From Saksenaea vasiformis B4078 (Eukaryota > Mucoromycota > Mucoromycetes > Mucorales > Saksenaeaceae): a stretch of 53,999 nucleotides of DNA. The notes below the pieces were generated by a model. The model was not told where the DNA came from. It searched no databases and saw only the letters and a list, made by a program, of their open reading frames with translations. Of this stretch, positions 38,330-49,431 are shown in pieces (position 1 is the first letter of the stretch; each line of letters opens with the position of its first letter). The stretch spans positions 1-53,999 of the forward strand of contig JNDT01002407.1 in assembly GCA_000697055.1 (NCBI GenBank), in the 5' to 3' direction. Both the position numbers and the translations under genes were made by a program.

Positions 38330-40542
38330 ATGGAAAAGGAAGAGATAAGAAAAAGGACAGGAAAGATGGCTGTTGATCCAGAAGACGACTCAGGTGTTCG
38401 ATCGCCTCATCCTGATATCTACAGCAGAGACCTAGAGAGATGTGATTCCTCCGGTTCTGAAAGCTTGAAGATATTAGTCGATGGCGATGACGACGTGTTC
38501 TTGCATGAGGAAAACATCGCTATGATGCATGGCAGCGAGAGCTTAAGTTATCATTCATCACCGATCCCATGTCGATCTGGAGCGCATTCCCATTTGCAGG
38601 AGGATTGCACAGTCCGCAGCTTGAATATTGCGGACAAAGAGGACAAAGACACAGCATTATATGGAACCTCTGCACCGACGTTCTACAGTTACTCTTGTAT
38701 GACGCGGCATCCCTCCACCGCATTCGATTCAGAAAGTAGCTATGGAAATACAATGAATAACGCTATCGATCAGGTATCACTAGATAAGGACATGGAAATA
38801 TACGAAGGGCAATACCAGCCATGGTCAAGCTGTAACAGCGTCTTTGTGTATCCGCATGTGTCTTCTTCAGAAGAGAGCGACAAACCGATACAAAGCAGTT
38901 ATTTCCCGGAAAACTTAGTGTGGAACGAGCGCCACGAAAATCGTGCTGCAGAGAAAAAAGAAGCAGTGTCTGCAGATATGGAACAGGAGATCAGGTGCAA
39001 AAAATGTCAGAACTGGAAAGAGGCGGCGTTCGAATTCTTCCAAGAAGCATCCAGATCTGAGCGAAGCTTGTCTGCAACGGAGGCAGCAAAGCTCTATTAT
39101 TCATCTATTGAGGAAGAGAAACAAATAGCGCGGCTGTCAGACGATAAGGATGCAGCGCTCCCTATAGATGAACGACAGGCAGCGTCGATGTGGGTAGGTT
39201 ATTTTAAGGGAAGCGTGAGTTTCAAGGATGTCCAAGAGTTATTTTACGACGTGGACATATTGGTAAGTCGCATCCGGCTTAAAAAAAGAAAGACGAATGT
39301 TAATCCAACGGCAGCATATTCAGTACCGACGCAACGAAAATTATGCCTGTATTACCTATCGTACACGTGAAGCAATGATGAAAAGCATCATTCAATTCAA
39401 CAACACGGGTGCGCTCTCCCATCTTATTTGGGCACTCTCATACTAAGCGTCCATATAGTATTCTGTGGCTCTGTCTTACAGTGCTGGCCAGTTGGCCAGG
39501 TATGTGTCGTTGGAAATTGACTGTCTACGATTCAGACATCTATATGACTTTCCTCTAGGACTTTTGCGGACGGCAAACAGCTCACATCCAATACGGCGTT
39601 ATATCCGAACAAGGTAATTCTTTCAATGAAAATCTCGTTCCACAGTACGTAGATATATATGGCTTCGGCTCCCCTCCGATCGTTGGAAACTTTGAATATG
39701 AGACGTATATGCCGCCAAATACAAATGCCTGCTATCAGCCCAGTTTCGGACTTACTTTGTACCATCTTGATCGCATGCGATACGACTGCAACATGACACG
39801 ATCGCCAACCAGCTTGTTCCCCGTCGCTCCCATGATCCAAGCTCGCTATATTGTTTTAAAGCCCTGGGCGTTGCAAGATGTGGAATATAGTTATGAAGCT
39901 AGCTACTGGTCCGTCCCGCGAGCAAAAGTGGAATATCTCAATGATGTGTTTGAGGTGAATGTTTTCGGGACCTACGAATATTGTTTAACGCTGGGCAACG
40001 CATAGTCAGCGGCCGAAATCTACTTGATATTCAGCATTGCTGGCAGTGGAGAATTTTGTGGCTATGCAAAGTAGGAACGACCATGTTCGCCATCTTAAAA
40101 GAACTGAATATTATCATTGTCTGGTCTAGAATGATGAGTCCTGTCATAGATGTATATGCTCACAACGTGAGCAAGTATCTTCAGGGAACACCATTTGAAC
40201 GATTGAAAGGAAACAAGCTCGCTAAAAAACATTTACCTACTCTCGCGAGAAACATGAAACAAAGCGAGAAACTAGCTGGTATGGACAGAAAATCGCGGAC
40301 TTGGAGATATGTCTTTCGTCTTCAATGGGGTTCGACGTCAGTGTTCTGTCTTTGGAAATGGATGGTAACTAACTATTAGCCCCAGAGGAATCCTACCTTT
40401 TCGCAAGACAAAACACTTGTACAACGCATGGAATATGGGGACATCCATAAAGGTTTCGTCAGACTGTACCGAACTGGACCCAGAGGTCGGCGAACAATTG
40501 ATTCGCATGATCAATCGAGATGGTGTCACTTTCAAGATCTAA
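38330..40542 (+). CDS. RRM- and YTH-domain protein, predicted m6A reader
   Basis: Predicted reader of N6-methyladenosine in RNA, with an added RNA-recognition motif as in the YTH proteins of some filamentous fungi. Seven exons join in phase to 629 residues: 38,330-39,262; 39,324-39,408; 39,459-39,499; 39,559-39,954; 40,006-40,070; 40,130-40,336; 40,380-40,542. Residues 1-280 are Ser/Asp/Glu-rich and probably disordered, with CKKC near 223. The RRM follows (RNP2-like MWVGYF, RNP1-like NYACITYRT, beta4 VFCGSVLQC). The YTH domain starts at ARYIVLKPW, with the cage Trp in SYWSVPRAK, then IYLIFSIAGSGEFCGYA, a second Trp in TWRYVFRLQW, RGILPFRKTKHLYNAWN and a C-terminal acidic strand. Read without splicing, the region breaks into unrelated frames, so it is easily misannotated as two or three genes. 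Confidence 0.85.
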
Positions 40543-40805
40543 AAACAAAACTTTAGCGAACAATGACTAGCCAAAATCAGCACAATTATGAGAAAAAGAC
40601 AAGCGATATATCTCGCAAAAAACCAAACTAAAACTTTTATTTAAATATCAAAAAGAAAAACGACATTAAGAATGGAGCCATATTTTTTTTTTAGGAAGCA
40701 GTTTTTCCGGGTGCGTAGAATGTTTTACTCCTGGTTGAACAGGATTACACCCTCGCTGTCATGTCGGTTGCACAAATGGTAGCTATATTCAAACTGTGTC
40801 ACGTT

Positions 40806-42095
40806 TTAGTTATCGGCGAGCAGCACGACTCGGTAACGGGCTTTGTTTTTGCTGCAAATATCCATTCCTTTCGTTAATCCTTCAAGTGTCTACGTTGTCA
40901 TATTTAAATGATTGTGTTGCAATCTCGTTTTTCGTTACCAAGGGATACTCCTCAATCACAGGCTTAATATTGTGCCTAGCGACAAATTCCAACATCAATG
41001 GGATTACAGCACGTCCACCAACCATGGCACCTCGAAGGGATATCTGCTCTTGTATGATCGGGAAGATGTTCTTAATCTGAATAGCGTTGTGCGGAACACC
41101 AATGACGTAGAAGGTTCCATTCCTAATGGCAATAATCAGATGTGCCTGTGAGAAAAACAAATAGACAGATAGTTTTCACTTACGGTTTCAACAAGCCCAT
41201 ATAGGTATCCCAATCCAAGTCAGCGCTGACTGTGTTAAGAATTACATCATATTTATCAAGGTTGTTAACGTATTCTGGTGTAAATTTGGATGAATCAAGA
41301 AAATCGTGAGCGCCAAACGAAAGTGCTTCTTCCTTTTTGCTCTGCATGGCATATTTAGATCATGTCCACATCCTGTTTTTCATGCCTTACCGGACTATGA
41401 GAAATGGCTGTAATGTGACATCCCCAGGCTCTTGCAAACTGCAATGCAAGATGGCCTAAACCACCGATACCAACGACCGCGATTCTACCAGTGGGTAAGA
41501 CCTTGGACAGATACAGAGCATTGAACACAGTACTGCCGGCACACATGAGTGAAGCCGCATATTTTGCTTCGTATCCAGAAGGGATTTTGTACACAAATCT
41601 AGTTACGGTTATCTTTAGCGTACGCGTCAACATACACGAATCCCGCTTACCGAGAATCTACAACAGCTCCCTTGGCAAAGGCGTTGCATCCACCATCAGG
41701 GAAGAGCACTCGATCGCGACACATGGTGTCATAACCCGATACACAGTGCTCACAATCTAAGCAGGCGCTTCTCAGATACGAGTAGCTATAGTTTACGCGT
41801 TATCATATCGAGATCTCCACACAATTTTTTGTTTTTACCCAACTAGGTCGCCTTTCTTTACTCGCTTTACGGCCGAACCCACTTCGACGACGGTGCCAAT
41901 TGGCTCATGTCCCAGTACTGTGTCGGGAGGTGACATGTGTGCGTACATACAATCTGTGTGGCAAACGCCCGACGCTACCATTTTAACGTAGACATCATGT
42001 TCACCCAAGGGACGCGACTCGTATGTTATCGCATGGAATTTCGCATCGGCCGTGGTACCAAAGGCTTCGATTTTAAACGCTTTACCGGTGGCCAT
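40806..42095 (-). CDS. zinc-dependent alcohol dehydrogenase (cinnamyl-alcohol dehydrogenase-like MDR)
   Basis: Medium-chain dehydrogenase/reductase that uses catalytic zinc and NAD(P)H for alcohol/aldehyde conversion; the substrate is not predictable. The ATG at 42095 starts ATGKAFKIEAFG. Motifs: GVCHTDCMY (catalytic zinc Cys), GHEPIGTVVEVG (zinc His-Glu), structural-zinc cysteines in ACLDCEHC and the following DTMC, FPDGGCNAFAKG, and the Rossmann motif GIGGLGHLALQFA. The conserved C-terminal KARYRVVL is reached only by splicing a roughly 50-bp intron (GTAACG..ACGTAG, about 40,890-40,945), after which TLEGLTKGMD continues in phase to TAA at 40806-40808. Without that intron the protein would end 15 residues early with the wrong tail. 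Confidence 0.92.
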
Positions 42096-42845
42096 GGGGA
42101 AAATGATTCAAGTTATCATGCGTGTAAACGCATCCAATTGCTCTTTTATATAAGCGTAATAGATAACTCGGAGTAAGAAATCTTATACAAATCCTTCGTA
42201 CGAAACCCCTCGTACATGTATTTTGCAGGAAATCTTGTGCTCTTTTCTTTGACGTGAGACATAGGTGGATTAGGTAACGCGAATTTACCGTTACGCATAT
42301 GATCTCTTCACTCTAATACTTCCGAGCAACATCCATAGCTCAAGTGCAATCTTTTATAAATGACTACAACAACTAAAAATCCTATCTATCCGGTTAACCC
42401 AGAACGGAGATAATAAATAGACACAACGCTAACTCCATCAATGACTAAGTTTTATGTCGGTATTATTGAGAATAGGGATGATAAATCGATCGGATACAAC
42501 GCCAACTCCATCGATGACTAAGCCTTATTTAAGAATCCAAATGAAGCCGGTGGCCCGAAAGAAAAAAAATTTAAATGCTTGCACGGAAATTGGCCATGCT
42601 TATACTTGATATGGATGTGAATGTACGTAACCTCTCGTCTCCTTTTATGTTTTGTGTGAAGTGAAACATTGCAGAATTCATGCGGGACCAAATTTTGCAT
42701 GGCACGACCACATGACCCGTACTGAGTCCAGCTACTTCATGTTTCTTATTCGCACAAAGTTAAAAAGAAGTATATTCCGTATAAAGAAGTATGGAGGGGT
42801 GTTATATGTCTCTTCCAAAGAGATCTAAATTCTGTCTCTTCTTTG
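42096..42845. other. intergenic with a direct repeat
   Basis: About 750 bp between two minus-strand genes. Apart from the duplicated block at 42,410-42,529 nothing is seen. It contains the promoter of the alcohol dehydrogenase. Confidence 0.55.
42410..42529. repeat. imperfect direct repeat, two units
   Basis: A block reading GATAATAAATAGACACAACG then CTAACTCCATCAATGACTAAG at 42,408-42,455 recurs at about 42,478-42,529 as GATGATAAATCGATCGGATA and CAACGCCAACTCCATCGATG, about 70 bases downstream. The copies differ at roughly one base in six plus a short insertion. It lies about 320 bp upstream of the alcohol dehydrogenase start codon. Confidence 0.75.
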
Positions 42846-43877
42846 TTATGGTCTTCTTGTATTCTGATGATGTTCATGATCTTCGCTTTCGGACATACTC
42901 ATCACGCCATAGCTATTACTATCTTCTGAATGGAATCCGCTGAGTTGACTCACGTCTGATGCATCGCTTGGAGAACGTGTACGATGCCCACGCGAACCGC
43001 TTTGCCGTGAGGCGACATCTGCCCAGCTTTCTTCTGAATCCGACGTCTCAAGCGCTGCGCGTGGAAATTGCATGCTTGTTTCGTACGACCGCCACGCTTC
43101 ATCGTCAGCTTCACTTTCCGACTCGGCGCCTGTCAATGTCTGTTCAAATCCGAGTTGCAAAAGACTATCTTCTGGACCCTGTTCTTTTTGTTGTACATTC
43201 TGTGGAGGCTTCGCCTCTGTAACTTGAGGTGCATTATTGTTATCATTGAATGTGGTATGATCGTTGTTGTTGTTGCTGTCGCCAACCTTGGCCGAGAATT
43301 CCGGATTACGGGGAGGAGGGAGAATGGATGGAATTTCCATTTCATTTGTATCGGAAGTCGCCCAGGGACTCTCAAAAGCGTCATCAAATGGATTTTGGGT
43401 CCTCTTGTCTACGTCTTTAAGATAATCGTCATCGGCTAAAAGTTTGAATGCAGTTTGTCTCTCCAAAAATGCCTGACGCCGCCGCTCCAACTCACGCTCC
43501 GCTTCCTGCAGACGCTGATCCTCTTCCTCCAATCGTTGTTTGCGTTCAAAAATACTGCGCTCCATATCCGACAGCTCATAGTCGTCGTTCTAAAGATAGC
43601 CCTTATGAGTCTCGCCTGGAATAAAAAACCGTTTTGTTACCTTTTGATTCCTTCTCCTTCGCTGACGTAGGTCGCCATATGCTCTAGAAAATGTCCTTGC
43701 ATCCCTTCTGTCATTGTCTTCCTCGTCATCGCTGCCGGAGTTTCTGCGCTTTTCACTGTCATTCGTGGAAGGCCTCGCTTGCCGGTTCGACGTTACTACA
43801 TAGACACCCCATGCGATAACAGCAATGGCGACTCCTCCTACAACGATAACGGGTACGGCTACGGCAGGATGAACCAT
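42846..43877 (-). CDS. hypothetical single-pass membrane protein with coiled coil
   Basis: Family not recognised. Two exons (43,641-43,877 and 42,846-43,589) give 326 residues. The first 32 residues form one strongly hydrophobic segment (AVPVIVVGGVAIAVIAWGVYVV), which would insert as a signal anchor. A basic/acidic linker (KRRNSGSDDEEDNDRR) follows, then a charged helix-forming coiled coil (MERSIFERKQRLEEEDQRLQ and on, residues about 88-130) and a long Ser/Glu/Asn-rich tail ending HHQNTRRP. An ATG ten codons upstream (43,907) is possible, but 43,877 places the hydrophobic segment at the N-terminus. It may act as a membrane tether, but that is a guess from shape alone. Confidence 0.75.
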
Positions 43878-45084
43878 TGCTGGAATGTGAATGAAGAGTA
43901 AAGTCAAAAAAAGAAAAAAAAAGGAAGGAAAAAGAGCACTACAAACAGGTTCGATGACGCAAAAGCTGCGTATAAACCCCCTTTATGCCAACTATCAGCT
44001 GACCATTGGAATTGAGGTGAACATGACACCCGTTTCGGTCAGACAGCTCTACCTTTTTCGGCTGTCTCTTACCACCTAACATATAGGCGTTTTTAGACCT
44101 TCAAAAATACAAGACCCATTCGAATTGATGAAACCTTCGAGCAAGCTGAGACAGCAAAGATCTGCCATTGAAGAAAGAGCTAACAAGCTGTCCCCGCAAA
44201 CACTAAAAATGAGATTTGTCAGACTGGCCATAGCTATTCAATAAACAGCATATCAGCATTATAAGTAAGCTCTAAATGAGATATTTTATACTTATCATAC
44301 TGAATTAGATCTGTACCACAAAGTAATTACAAGAGAGCTTACTTGTTGTTAACCTGATTTTTGCAACGCATAGACATGAAATTCGAGCCTATGAATCAGA
44401 TAGCCTTGTGCGATTATCTCTGTTTGTTCGCAACTTCGTGTATTTGCAACCAACTTAAGGAATAGTCAAGTTGCAAAGAAGCAGGATGCTTCTGCACTTA
44501 GAATCCATAGACAAAAAAGCGCTGTAGGTATAATAAGGTTGGCCGTACAAGCAAGCTCAGTCATGATACATAGTTACTACGACGAGCATATAGTAGATAA
44601 AGAAAGGCAGTAAAACAAGTAATGCGATGGATCACAACATACAGACATCCGAACAACCGTAGTCTTTGGATGCGCTGATGTCTGCTTCATGCATGGCTAG
44701 TACAGTACAGTACCTCTATAGCCAAAGTGCGTGTCTGGGTTTACAAATATGTGGGTATTCTAGGGCATTGTATCTACAGCGTGTCTTATGTCCACTGATG
44801 ATTATCTAACCAGTAAGGCGTGTACTATAATGGCACAAATAACTCATGCGGAAGTTTATTATGGGTGTGCGTTACTACAACGATAAATATTCCCTTTTTG
44901 GGCGCATGCCATTCCATTTCACCAAAAATAAAAGGAGGTACATATAAGTTGGAACTGATTCCAGAAGAAGTCGCGTTTGTATACGTAAAGGGAACAAACG
45001 AGAGTTTAGGATAACTCAGAACATTAACTTGGAATGCAGTAATCACCATTATTAGTTTGATAACATGCCTGAAATTTGGCAATA

Positions 45085-45760
45085 CGACACTACTCTAAGT
45101 AAACCTTGCGTCCATCAAGAACCAGGCTTGCGCTAAGGAAAGGATGAAATATGCAGTTGTCAGTGTATAAATTGGCGATAAAATAATATTCCACTTCCAT
45201 CAATTTGGTTCCCAGATGGATGCAAAATTTAGTCGAGCAGCATAAAAATTCATTTACCGTTAGTAAATGGAAGATACTTGGTGCCAATTCACTTACCCCC
45301 GAAGGGCATAGCTACCCAATAGCAGCAGCCTGCCCTGCATCTGGCGCGATGGTCCCGGCAGAGGAGATTATAGCGGCATAAATGTCAATTTCGGTTTTCA
45401 CACCGTGCAGAGGACTTGAAGCGACACAACGTCTGGCGAGATTCTGTCGTGGGAGTTGAGCGTGGCCGCGTGTGACAAGATTTGCTTACCTGGTGGTGAA
45501 CAAGGGGCTACACCACAGCCGAGACGGTTCGAGACAGAGGTCATGCAGGCTAAAGAATAGACATAAAAACATGAATAATCCTGTATGCATATAAATTGAC
45601 ATCCTTACCGGAGGACGTCTTTTTGAAAAACAGAGCCAAAGAATTTAAAAATGGTTCACGCGGGCCTTTTAAATACGGATCATTTTGGATGAGACATGTC
45701 CTTATCTCGAGAAATTTTTACTGCATAGTGGGAAATCGATCACTGAAGTACCTCCATGGA
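45085..45760. repeat. dispersed repeat family, copy B
   Basis: Co-linear with copy A (about 6755-7490) with estimated identity around 65-75% in the matching blocks and several indels. Shared blocks include GCTTGCGCTAAGGAAAGGAT (A: GTTTGCGCTAAAGAAGAAT), CAGCATAAAAA, TTAGTAAATGGA, CACTTACCCCCGAAGGG (A has one more A), GTGCAGAGGACTTGAAGCGA, GACGGTTCGAGACAGAGGTC, TTGACATCCTTACCGG and the final AATCGATCACTGA. The minus strand carries the same short frame start (MTSVSNRL; A: MTAVPNRL) and the same VSLQVLCT segment, here followed by a stop. Confidence 0.75.
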
Positions 45761-45960
45761 ACATTTTCCTTGCTTTGAGACAACTTTACTGCTTTCGAAT
45801 TAATACTGAGAAACCACCATTGAAGCACCTCTGCAAAAAGGGCATCTTTTTTCAATTGGACATTTTTCCTTATTGTGAGACATTTTTACTGCTTCCGATG
45901 GGATACCGAGAGATCCATCACTGGAGCGACTTCATGCAAAACTCTGGTTATCCAAGCACA
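45690..45960. repeat. three-unit degenerate tandem repeat
   Basis: Three units of about 75-100 bp follow one another. Each contains a CCTTA/CCTTG stretch, a GAGACA- or GAGAAA-type block, a TTTACTGC block (TTTTTACTGCATAG, CTTTACTGCTTTCG, TTTTTACTGCTTCCG), a GAGAAACC/GAGAGATC block and CACTGAAG/CATTGAAG/CACTGGAG, then CACCT/GACTTC. The array overlaps the end of dispersed repeat copy B, much as copy A is followed by its own duplication. Confidence 0.7.
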
Positions 45961-46496
45961 AACTATTCCTTAGATTAACGCAAAATGAACCACTTCTCAG
46001 CGCCAAAGCGTATCGCCTTCCAGCGCAAAACTTAGTTGACTTGGAAGTAACGCGATATTTATTTGATGCAATTGCCCACTCAAAATCCAATATTTCATTG
46101 GGTTCCTGTGCTTATTCTTGTCCTGAATTTCTTCAGCCACCATGAGCTGTGTAATCTCATTGGAATGTTAAGTATACTTGTTCACAAGACCAAACTTCCA
46201 TGCATGCACCGCTTTCATCCAATAGAGGCTATTCTTTATCTACTTTCTGCCTTGTAATGAACCTTACATAACCTTTTCTTTTTTGGGCTTAAGGACACAT
46301 ATATTCCCATAAAGCCGACTCAGTCGACAGTGGAAACCTAAAATACGTACCAGCACATTGAATGTGTTAGAGTAATACAATCGTACGCCTGAATATTTTG
46401 ATTGTGCGTGTTTCCAAGGGCGACGGATACAGAACTGTTTATTGAACTCTATGTAATGCCAGTATAGTGTGTAGAAATTTAGTGTACAATGAGGGT

Positions 46497-48870
46497 TTAT
46501 GCTTTTGCTGCTTTTCTTTTCTTTTTTGTCATTGGACCAGCGCTTAATTGGCTAGCGCTTGCAATGGCAAATTCACTCGCATGGTCGTATTTGCGCTTCA
46601 TCGGATTCTTTTTCTGCGTTGTGCCGTTCTTCTTGCCTGGCATACGCTCTTGCTTTGCTTCTTTCTTCTTTTTCGATTTGCTAGTTTCGTGAAGATTGGA
46701 TGGCGCTTCACGCAGAGCAAAAGACTTGGCTAAGTGGCCAAGATGTAACTTTTTAATGTGAAAAATGTGCTTTTCGGCGGCGCAATGTGTTGCATACGCT
46801 CGCACACTGGACCAGTAGGCTTTGCGCGCTAATAGAACACACTATTCATGCTATTAAAACAACAAGTCTGCTTCGTTGTATATTTACCTTTTCTTTTGAA
46901 AGCACGTAACGTTCCAAAGCGTTTTGTAACTCTTGAGCAGGTGTCTGATAATCTCCCTTGGTGTTTGCGGCCAAGTGACTCAGTACTGTCTCCATCGTAA
47001 CCGGTTCCGGGTTCAGATCTTGTGCTTTCAAAATATCCAAGTATTCCATTTCACTCGGCAATAGGAACAAGGTCGCCTCGCCCGCTTTTCCCAAACGTGC
47101 AGTACGACCGACACGGTGCACATAGTCCTTCATATCCGTTGGAGGGTCATACTGCACGATACGATCCACGTTAGGCATGTCCAGACCGCGTGCAGCAACG
47201 TCTGTACAGAATAAGATTCCACCGGGCCCTTTACTAAACTCGGAAAATGTCTGCGACCGGATTTGTTGGTCGAGATCACCATGGAGTCTGAATAGCCGGA
47301 CATTGCCTAGGACGGCGCTTATCTCCACTGACTTCTGCTCGCTGTTATCCTTCTCTTTGTGTTTCTCCGTCTTTCCAGGTAATTTCCCACCCATCGCCTT
47401 TTTCAACGCTTTCTTCATCACTTTCGATTCGTCTTTATCATCATCGTCGTCGTCATCCGAATCCTCCTCCTCTTCTTCTTCTTTTCCAGCATTTGCAAAC
47501 AAATCGAAATAGAAATCAACAGCATCACAACAAGAGAAAAAAACGATCACTTTGCTGTTTGTGATAGGTTTCTTGCGTTTATCTACAAAACACGATTTCA
47601 GCATAGTGGCAAGTGTAACGAGGCGCAATTTGGCTGGCGTGATGGTATATGTCTGTCTCAGTTGATTGGGTGTCGTAAACTTCATTTCGTCCTGTTCCAT
47701 GTCCATATTCGATATATCTGGCTTTGTTTGATCTGTGCCGCTTACAAATACCGGATTGATCAGCGACCAACCAGCGAGATGTTTAACATCGTCTCTGAGG
47801 GTAGCAGAGCATAGTACTGTCTGTCGCCGATTTGGCCAATACTTGCTTTGGAGCGTCTTTTTAAATTTGAGCGTACCACCTATTTTCGTCCGCTCATTGA
47901 TAATCGTCATGATCTTCTTCAACGTCTCTTCGAATCCGAGATCTAGCAATCGATCAGCTTCGTCCAACACCAACCATCGTAGCTGCTGAATATCAAAACT
48001 CTTCGTATTCTCTAGGTGGTCCAATAATCGACCAGGCGTGCTCACAAGAATGTTCACACCCTTTCGTAGTCTTGCTTTTTCTTTAGCTTTGTTATCCCCA
48101 CCGATCACCATTCCTGGGACAATCCAGTGCGTTCTTTTGACATCAGGAGACTTGGGTCTTGGAATATTTACTAGCTGAGTAAGGACACCTGTCACTTGTT
48201 GTGCCAATTCGCGTGTGGGTGTCAAGATAATAGCGACTGTGCCAATCGATCGATCGCCAAATGCCTCATAATCAGAACCCGCGCTTGATGTTGATGCTGC
48301 CACAAGACGATTGACAATCGGCAAAAGGTAGGTCAACGTCTTTCCAGAGCCTGTTTCCGCCTGTACCACAACATCTACGTCCTCTTCCGGAATATCCGCA
48401 TCCAACACAGTACGCGATGGGCCTAATAGCAACGGAATAGCCTTGCGCTGAACATTCGTTGGCGTGTCGACGCCAAGTTTGTTGTTCAAAACATTCATCA
48501 CATCATCTTCGATTCCAATACCGGTAAACGTCGTAGAATCTGCGACAGGTGCGTTGCTAGGAACGTCGTCACGTTTTATCTTTTTCAGAGTCTTCGGCAA
48601 CGATTTGATCTCAGGGTTAGAGGAGAAAATAGAAGATAATACTTGTGTTTTGCCATGAACTACTTTGCCGTCGTGACCATTCTTCGCTTCAGTACTGACA
48701 GCAGTAGAATCAGTTTCGGTGGATTGCTGCTGATCCTTCGGTTTCGGCACTGGTTTGGAGAATTTAGCAGTCTTTGATTGTACTGTCGTCCGATTCCGGG
48801 CTTTTTTCTTGGTAGCTACTCCGGCTGATGGAGTAGTACTAAAGTTAAGCAACAATCCGTCGTCATCCAT
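46497..48870 (-). CDS. DBP7: DEAD-box RNA helicase Dbp7 (DDX31 family), 60S ribosome biogenesis
   Basis: Nucleolar RNA helicase required for early 60S subunit assembly. The ATG at 48870 opens [10 protein letters not shown], the conserved N-terminal motif; longer in-frame starts to 49089 read through the likely leader. Exon 1 (46,888-48,870) and exon 2 (46,497-46,841) join in phase across a 46-bp intron, giving 775 residues (yeast Dbp7 has 742). Helicase motifs in order: AETGSGKT (motif I), TPTRELAQQ (Ia), STPGRLLDH (Ib), [10 protein letters not shown] (II, DEAD), CSATLRDDV (III), [10 protein letters not shown] (IV), [11 protein letters not shown] (V) and [10 protein letters not shown] (VI). 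Exon 2 holds the family C-terminal block [11 protein letters not shown] to [12 protein letters not shown] and a Lys-rich nuclear tail. Two acidic stretches and a run of Asp follow motif IV. Confidence 0.95.
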
Positions 48871-49176
48871 CGTTGATCTTTGTCCTAGAGATCGTCGAAG
48901 AAAATTTGAAGAACTCAAAAGGCAGTCCAGAAATCCCTGCTCCGAATGCCACCGCTCTGGGGTCGTACTTGTGTGAGTACGACAGTAATGCATCGCTCTT
49001 ATGCTCACACTCAAGCACTTAATATAAACCTTGATGCTTACACCAATTTGTGATGACAATGCATTCAATTTCGTATATCTCAAGCACACACCTTTATGTT
49101 CTTTTCATGTACGCGTTTTCATTCGCCACATGGATTTGCCATATATTGACCTGATAGTAATAGACAAACCGTCAAA
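48871..49176. other. DBP7 promoter interval up to the transposon end
   Basis: The 306 bp between the DBP7 start codon and the CACTA terminus. The transposon thus sits immediately upstream of an essential-type gene and may bound or alter its promoter. No other element was recognised. Confidence 0.6.
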
Positions 49177-49190
49177 CACTACGGGAAATT
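49177..49190. repeat. CACTA terminal inverted repeat, left end
   Basis: CACTACGGGAAATT begins at 49,177. CACTACxxGAAA-type ends define the superfamily, which makes 3-bp target duplications; the three bases before it are AAA. The partner repeat should lie beyond 53,999. Confidence 0.7.
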
Positions 49191-49254
49191 GTCTGTGACC
49201 ATGTTCAGAAAATCTTCAAAAAATCTGAAAAAGCTCATCAATATTGGAAAAGTC

Positions 49255-49328
49255 TAAATTGTCTTGGAGGATTCTCACTAAGCTTGAGAAAAGCTAAATC
49301 GTCTTGAAAAAATATAAATCGTCTTGAA
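49255..49328. repeat. subterminal direct repeats of the CACTA element
   Basis: TAAATCGTCTTGAA occurs at 49,295-49,308 and 49,315-49,328, and a variant TAAATTGTCTTGGA at 49,255-49,268. Arrays of 10-20-bp subterminal repeats are the known binding sites of CACTA transposition proteins. Looser AATCTTCAAAAAATCTGAAA copies lie nearer the end. Confidence 0.75.
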
Positions 49329-49431
49329 GAAATCCAACGCTGGGATATAATACTCAAATGCCCATTTAAAAGAGAATTTTCCTAATTTAACAATTTTGCT
49401 TTTTTCTCTCTGTTCATCTACTTTTCGTAAC

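Larger units (their letters stand above)
43878..46496. other. 2.6-kb intergenic region with repeats
   Basis: Holds dispersed repeat copy B (45,085-45,760) and the tandem array beside it (45,690-45,960). The part from 43,878 to 45,084 shows no gene or structure beyond a short AGTACAGTACAGTACC direct repeat at 44,699. 45,960-46,490 shows nothing convincing. Confidence 0.5.

Noticed and set aside
39440..40005. Separate gene with its own stop at 40,003-40,005
   Set aside because: The stop TAG is the acceptor of a 51-bp intron; splicing there restores the YTH domain core.
46846..49089. DBP7 start at 49,089
   Set aside because: The 73 residues before [10 protein letters not shown] lack conservation-like character, while that motif is the known N-terminus of the family.
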